A stretch of 64,000 nt of DNA from Nymphaea colorata (lineage: Eukaryota > Streptophyta > Magnoliopsida > Nymphaeales > Nymphaeaceae), in the NCBI RefSeq assembly GCF_008831285.2, contig NC_045146.1, positions 12,393,149 to 12,457,148 of the forward strand, read 5' to 3'. The translations under genes were made by a program, and so were the position numbers. The stretch's first letter is position 1, and each line of letters starts with the position of its first letter. Of this stretch, positions 60,301 to 64,000 are shown in pieces. The notes beneath the pieces are model-generated. The model was given only the letters and a program-made list of their open reading frames with translations. It was not told the origin of the DNA and made no database searches.

Positions 60301-62031
60301 GGCAGGATCACACATTACAAGCTCAAATATATCAGCTGATTGGGTTGGAAATCGGACAATCAATTCAACAGCAGGTGCCACTTCACAGGTTCTTAGTAGA
60401 GGAGCTGTAGTCTCAAGTGCACCCCTGGATGCCTTATCTGCAGTTACGCCATCAATCCCTCCACAAGCATCTCAAGATATGGCATTGTCTGTAGTTCAGC
60501 CCATGACCAAGGATTCTAAGAGTATTCATTCTGGAAAAACTTTGTCGTTGGATTCAATATTTGGAGGTGATGTGTTTTCTGCCACTCCATCTCAACCTAA
60601 GCTGGACATTGTTCCATCCCCTACACTTACTGCGTCAAATGTTTCAAATTCATCTGCACTTGTCCCAGTCACTTCTTCTGGGTTTCAAACTTCAGGAAAA
60701 CAGGGCCCTGACATGATTCAGAGCTCTTTGACAAATGCACCAGCTGGTGGCCAGCTGCAGCAAGATTTATCTTTAGTTAAGCAGAACCAGATTGATTCTC
60801 AACAGACTGCTCCAGTCTTACGTGGACCTGGAATTTCAGTTGGTGTTTCTGGTCCTGTATCAAATCTGGTTCAGACTCCTTGGCCAAAAATAACCCAATC
60901 AGACATTCAGAGGTACAATGCCATCTTTGTTGAGGTAGACACAGATCGTGATGGGAAAATTACTGGTGAGCAGGCTCGGAATCTGTTCCTCAGTTGGAGG
61001 TTGCCTAGAGGTAGTGAAGATTCTTACCATCAGCATTTTCTTTTTTATTTTTTATGTTTTGTAAATACTTGGTCAGAAAATATGATTGTAAGAGTATATT
61101 CAATTTCACATAGAAAGTAGACAAAGTGCCATGATGATATATCGACTATTTCTTCAAGTCAAAGTAGAATAGCTGATATTACGTACTTAAGCTGTAACTT
61201 CCACGAGGTGGGATCTATGTGGCTTTTACCAAGATTTTCAGCAAAGAGATGGCTCTGCCTCGTTTGCATATGTTTGATAAATGATCATGCCTATATTTTT
61301 TTTTTTTGGCTCAGGGATTCCTTGTTTTTTTTCATACATCAAGATGTCCTTGTAATGCTTATTCTACACTTGTTTACTGTCATGCTCTTCCAGAGGTTTT
61401 GAAGCAGGTCTGGGACTTATCTGATCAGGATAATGACAGCATGCTTTCACTGAAAGAATTTTGTACTGCACTGTACTTGATGGAAAGATACAGGGAAGGC
61501 CGACCTCTCCCAGCAGTACTTCCAGATAGTATGAAGTTTGACGAAGCATTCTTGCCTGCTGTGAGTCAACATGCTGGGACTTTTGGTGGTGCAGCCTGGC
61601 GGCCAACACATGGTGTGCTTTATGATTATTGCTTATTTCTTTTTAGAGTAAATTAAAAGGTTATATGTAGATGTATTGTCTTTGTTTGGAGTTTTACTAT
61701 TTCTACAACTACATTTTTCATGTCTCTTTTGTCATCTTGTTTGTGTTCTCCTTCTTACTACTTTGTTCACCAATCTGAAGATTAATACTCCATTGCAGGC
61801 ATCCCTCGGCAAATGGCTTCTGGAACACATCCTGTTGCTCCTGCAGCTGTCCCAAAAGCAACAGGGCAGTATCAGATGCCTCCTTCAAGTGATGGAGCTA
61901 ATGCAACACAACCTTTACAGCAGAAATCCAAAGTTCCAGTGTTAGAGAAACACCTTGTGAACCAACTCAGCCAGGAAGAACAAACTTCATTAAACTCCAA
62001 ATGCAAAGAAGCTACGGAGTCTGAGAAAAAG
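57318..62031 (+). CDS. EH1: EH-domain endocytic protein, AtEH/Pan1-like (5' part)
   Basis: Subunit of the plant TPLATE complex that works with clathrin at the plasma membrane. Four exons are visible: 57318-57464, 59837-61010, 61394-61612 and 61799-62031. They are in consistent phase (591 codons), and a donor at 62032 leads to exons beyond the window. Family members are about 1,000-1,200 residues. The first EH domain (residues about 10-100) includes DLDQDGRISGNEAVAFF and the next-exon IWMHADQNRTGFLGRLEFYN. A long Pro/Gln/Ser-rich linker follows. The second EH domain begins near residue 400 with SDIQRYNAIF, DTDRDGKITGEQARNLF, EVLKQVWDLSDQDNDSMLSL and LYLMERYREGRPLPAVLP. Both EF-hand loops are recognisable. 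A coiled coil is expected downstream. ATG 57318 is preferred because translation reaches MDLFDLYF directly from it; no upstream in-frame ATG fits better. Confidence 0.93.
57513..57534. repeat. (CT)n microsatellite in EH/Pan1 intron 1
   Basis: CT run about 50 bp after the intron-1 donor at 57465. A second CT run lies in the same intron at about 58926-58946. The remainder of this 2.4-kb intron shows no gene or clear element. Confidence 0.85.
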
Positions 62032-64000
62032 GTCCAATTTATCCTTCTGGTTGCTTGGTTTCATGGTTGCCTTTTCATCTATTTCTCATAGGGTCTGTTA
62101 ACTAAATAACATAGTGTTCCTACTCTGTGCATTCCATTATGGACTTCAGAGTCAGTGCTTTTCGAAGTGAGTTTTTTAGTAGCTTATCTTGGTTAAAATT
62201 TCTCAGGTTGACAGGTATCTGATATGTTTTGATTCCCTATAGTTGTTAGAAGAAGTTTCAAGAAAAGTGGGACAAAGATGCTTGTTAGTTTAGGGAGTGG
62301 AGGAAAAAAAAGAAGGAAAAATCACTGACAGACCATTGCACAAATCAATGAAAACCATGTATTGTGGACCCATTTCTTGCCCCAATCAAATGGTTGATGT
62401 TTTTGTGGGACAACGGAAAATAGTGCAGATCCAGTGCATGTTTTTTGGCAGCATCAACTCTAGAAAAGGACACTGATTTCATGTGGGAAGAAAGGTTAGG
62501 GTTCAGAAGATAGTTAGGTTCTTACATAAACAGAGTAACATTTGCTGAAGAACCTTTGAGGTAGTTAGTCACTGTTAAGATGGAATCTACTGAAAAAACA
62601 ACAGTAAGGGCTACTCAAAATCACAACAGGTGGAAATCTGCAAGGGCCATCTTTACTGAATTCCATATTTGATGAACTATCAAAAATATTTTTCTGATGT
62701 AGCTGTGGACGTTCATTCTCAGTCGCACAAATTGGAATAATTTACCTTGCAAAGTCCATCTTTATTGAATTCTGTTTTTGACTAAGAATCAAAATCACTT
62801 TCTGAATTAGCTGGTGATTTTTTTTTTCACACATTGAAACGATTTTTACCCTGAGTAACTCCATCTTGAGCATCCAATGGATCACTGCTAACTTTCATAT
62901 GTAGGTGGGAGGATCTAATCCTGAGTCTAAACTTTATGGGTTGAATCAGCAAAACTACCAATTTGTTGAATCTGCGAATTCACCAATTCAGCCACATTGG
63001 TTGTGAAGTTGGCAAAAAATACTTAAAGAATCTTTTTTAAAAAGATACATGAAGAAAATGTAAAATCATGGTCAAAAAAAACGCATTGTTTGGAAAAAAA
63101 ACGCGTTAAAATACAAAAAAAAAGTTAGTAAATTTTTTTAAAACGCCAAAACAAAAAAAGAGAGAAAAAATGTGCTTTTTCATGTTCTTTTTATGTTTTT
63201 TCCCTTTCTTATTTTAGGCACTTTTTCACGTTTTTTAATGCCAAACTGCTTTTTCCATTTTCCATTTATTGCTTATCTACTTATTTTTTGATGTTGCCTT
63301 ACTAGTTTCTCATTTATCTTGTTTTTCCCTAATTTTCAAAACTTTGTTAAATTTTTTAAAAATTTACCATATTTTAAGCTCGCTGTATTATACCCGAGAA
63401 GAACCTAGCTGTTTAAAACACAAAAACGATATTTATAACTATGTGTAAAAGTAAGTAACAATAGGAAAATTCTTAAGATGTTTAAAAATAGTTAAGCATA
63501 ACACTTGGCACCCTTAATTTAGCAACTGAATGGATTGGTTTGGTGTTGATTGGATTTGAATTGGCCAATCCATTGAATTGGAGTTTCTTTTGCTTCCATG
63601 TTAAATACATTCATCATTTGGGATGCTATGCAAAAGAAGCTTTGGAAGATCTTTTTGAATGACTTTTTTATTATAATATTACTAGTTCTGGATCTAGAAG
63701 ATGGGTGAGCTTTTCCTGTCGTTATGTCAATTATTTTGTGGTCCCTTCGAGGGAGTAGTATTTGCTGTCCTTTACTGATATGACAGGATATTAACTTTTA
63801 GGGGCATGTTTAGCCAGAACAAGGGTGTGGAGCCTTTCTGGTTTCAAGGATTTGACCTGCAACTAAGCATTTAGATATTATTTTACATGTTGAAGTACAA
63901 TTAACACCAGAATGCAAGATCAGACTGTAGGCATGGCTTTCTCTTGTAGGTGATGACACCTTTAGCTATCCGCCTTTGGTCTTGTCAACATCCCCTGTAG
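62032..64000 (+). other. Last visible intron of EH/Pan1, open at the window edge
   Basis: From the GT at 62032 onwards I find no exon that continues the EH protein with the expected coiled coil. The acceptor-like TTGTAG at about 63948 leads into a frame that stops after about 16 codons, so it is not convincing. The intron is therefore at least about 1.97 kb and contains the AT-rich island at 62995-63450. Confidence 0.6.
62995..63450. repeat. AT-rich foldback-like island, copy B, inside EH/Pan1 intron
   Basis: An A-rich half (63000-63165) is followed by a T-rich half (63170-63350). The ending is GCTCGCTGTATTATACCCGA, then GAAGAACC, GTTTAAAACAC and ACGATATTTATAACTATG. The same order of blocks is seen at 22.0 and 25.3 kb. 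Confidence 0.5.

Noticed and set aside
63948-64000. Possible next exon of EH/Pan1 after TTGTAG
   Set aside because: In the required phase it meets a stop after about 16 codons and does not resemble the coiled-coil region of the family.

Overview
This is nuclear DNA of a flowering plant. The support is spliced genes with GT..AG introns of 0.1 to more than 2 kb, AT-rich intergenic sequence full of CT/GA and TA microsatellites, plant retroelement remnants, and proteins of plant families: a plant BET3, a mitochondrial-type P-class PPR protein, an EXORDIUM-like protein, a group-II-like SR protein kinase and an AtEH/Pan1-type endocytic protein. I cannot place it below the level of angiosperm. The strongly GC-biased single-exon EXORDIUM-like gene beside AT-rich neighbours would fit a monocot or early-diverging lineage, but that is weak evidence.

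Layout: 1-448 (minus) is the start of a tandem ubiquitin-like-domain gene cut by the window edge. 1879-3808 (plus) is a broken DNAJC25/ATJ50-type J-protein gene lacking its first exon and carrying a frameshift. A doubtful small secreted-protein gene lies at 4538-4989. About 5 kb of repeat-rich intergenic DNA follows. 10597-16350 (minus) is the complete five-exon TRAPP subunit BET3, head to head with an intronless PPR gene at 17811-19514 (plus). Nearly all the DNA between these two starts is a 1.25-kb element with terminal inverted repeats.

19.5-38.5 kb is gene-poor. It holds a decayed copia reverse transcriptase, two AT-rich foldback-like islands, several tandem duplications and a degenerate TRIM (terminal-repeat retrotransposon in miniature). 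38661-39737 (plus) is the EXORDIUM-like gene. A second, nearly intact 458-bp TRIM of the same family, with matching 5-bp target-site duplications, lies at 40991-41448. 47099-50819 (minus) is a complete four-exon SR protein kinase whose C-terminus carries four tandem 10-residue repeats. 50.8-57.3 kb is intergenic. 57318 to the right edge is the 5' part (591 codons in four exons) of an AtEH1/Pan1-like gene of the TPLATE endocytic complex, with its last visible intron running off the window.

The genes do not form an operon or pathway. They are independent housekeeping, signalling and trafficking genes, although BET3 (tethering at ER-Golgi) and EH/Pan1 (clathrin-mediated endocytosis) both serve membrane traffic. 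I found no CRISPR array, no rRNA and no tRNA that I could support. Nothing here amounts to an undescribed multi-gene system. The observations most worth following are the TRIM pair, the element sitting in the shared BET3/PPR promoter, the expanded SRPK tail and the family of AT-rich islands.
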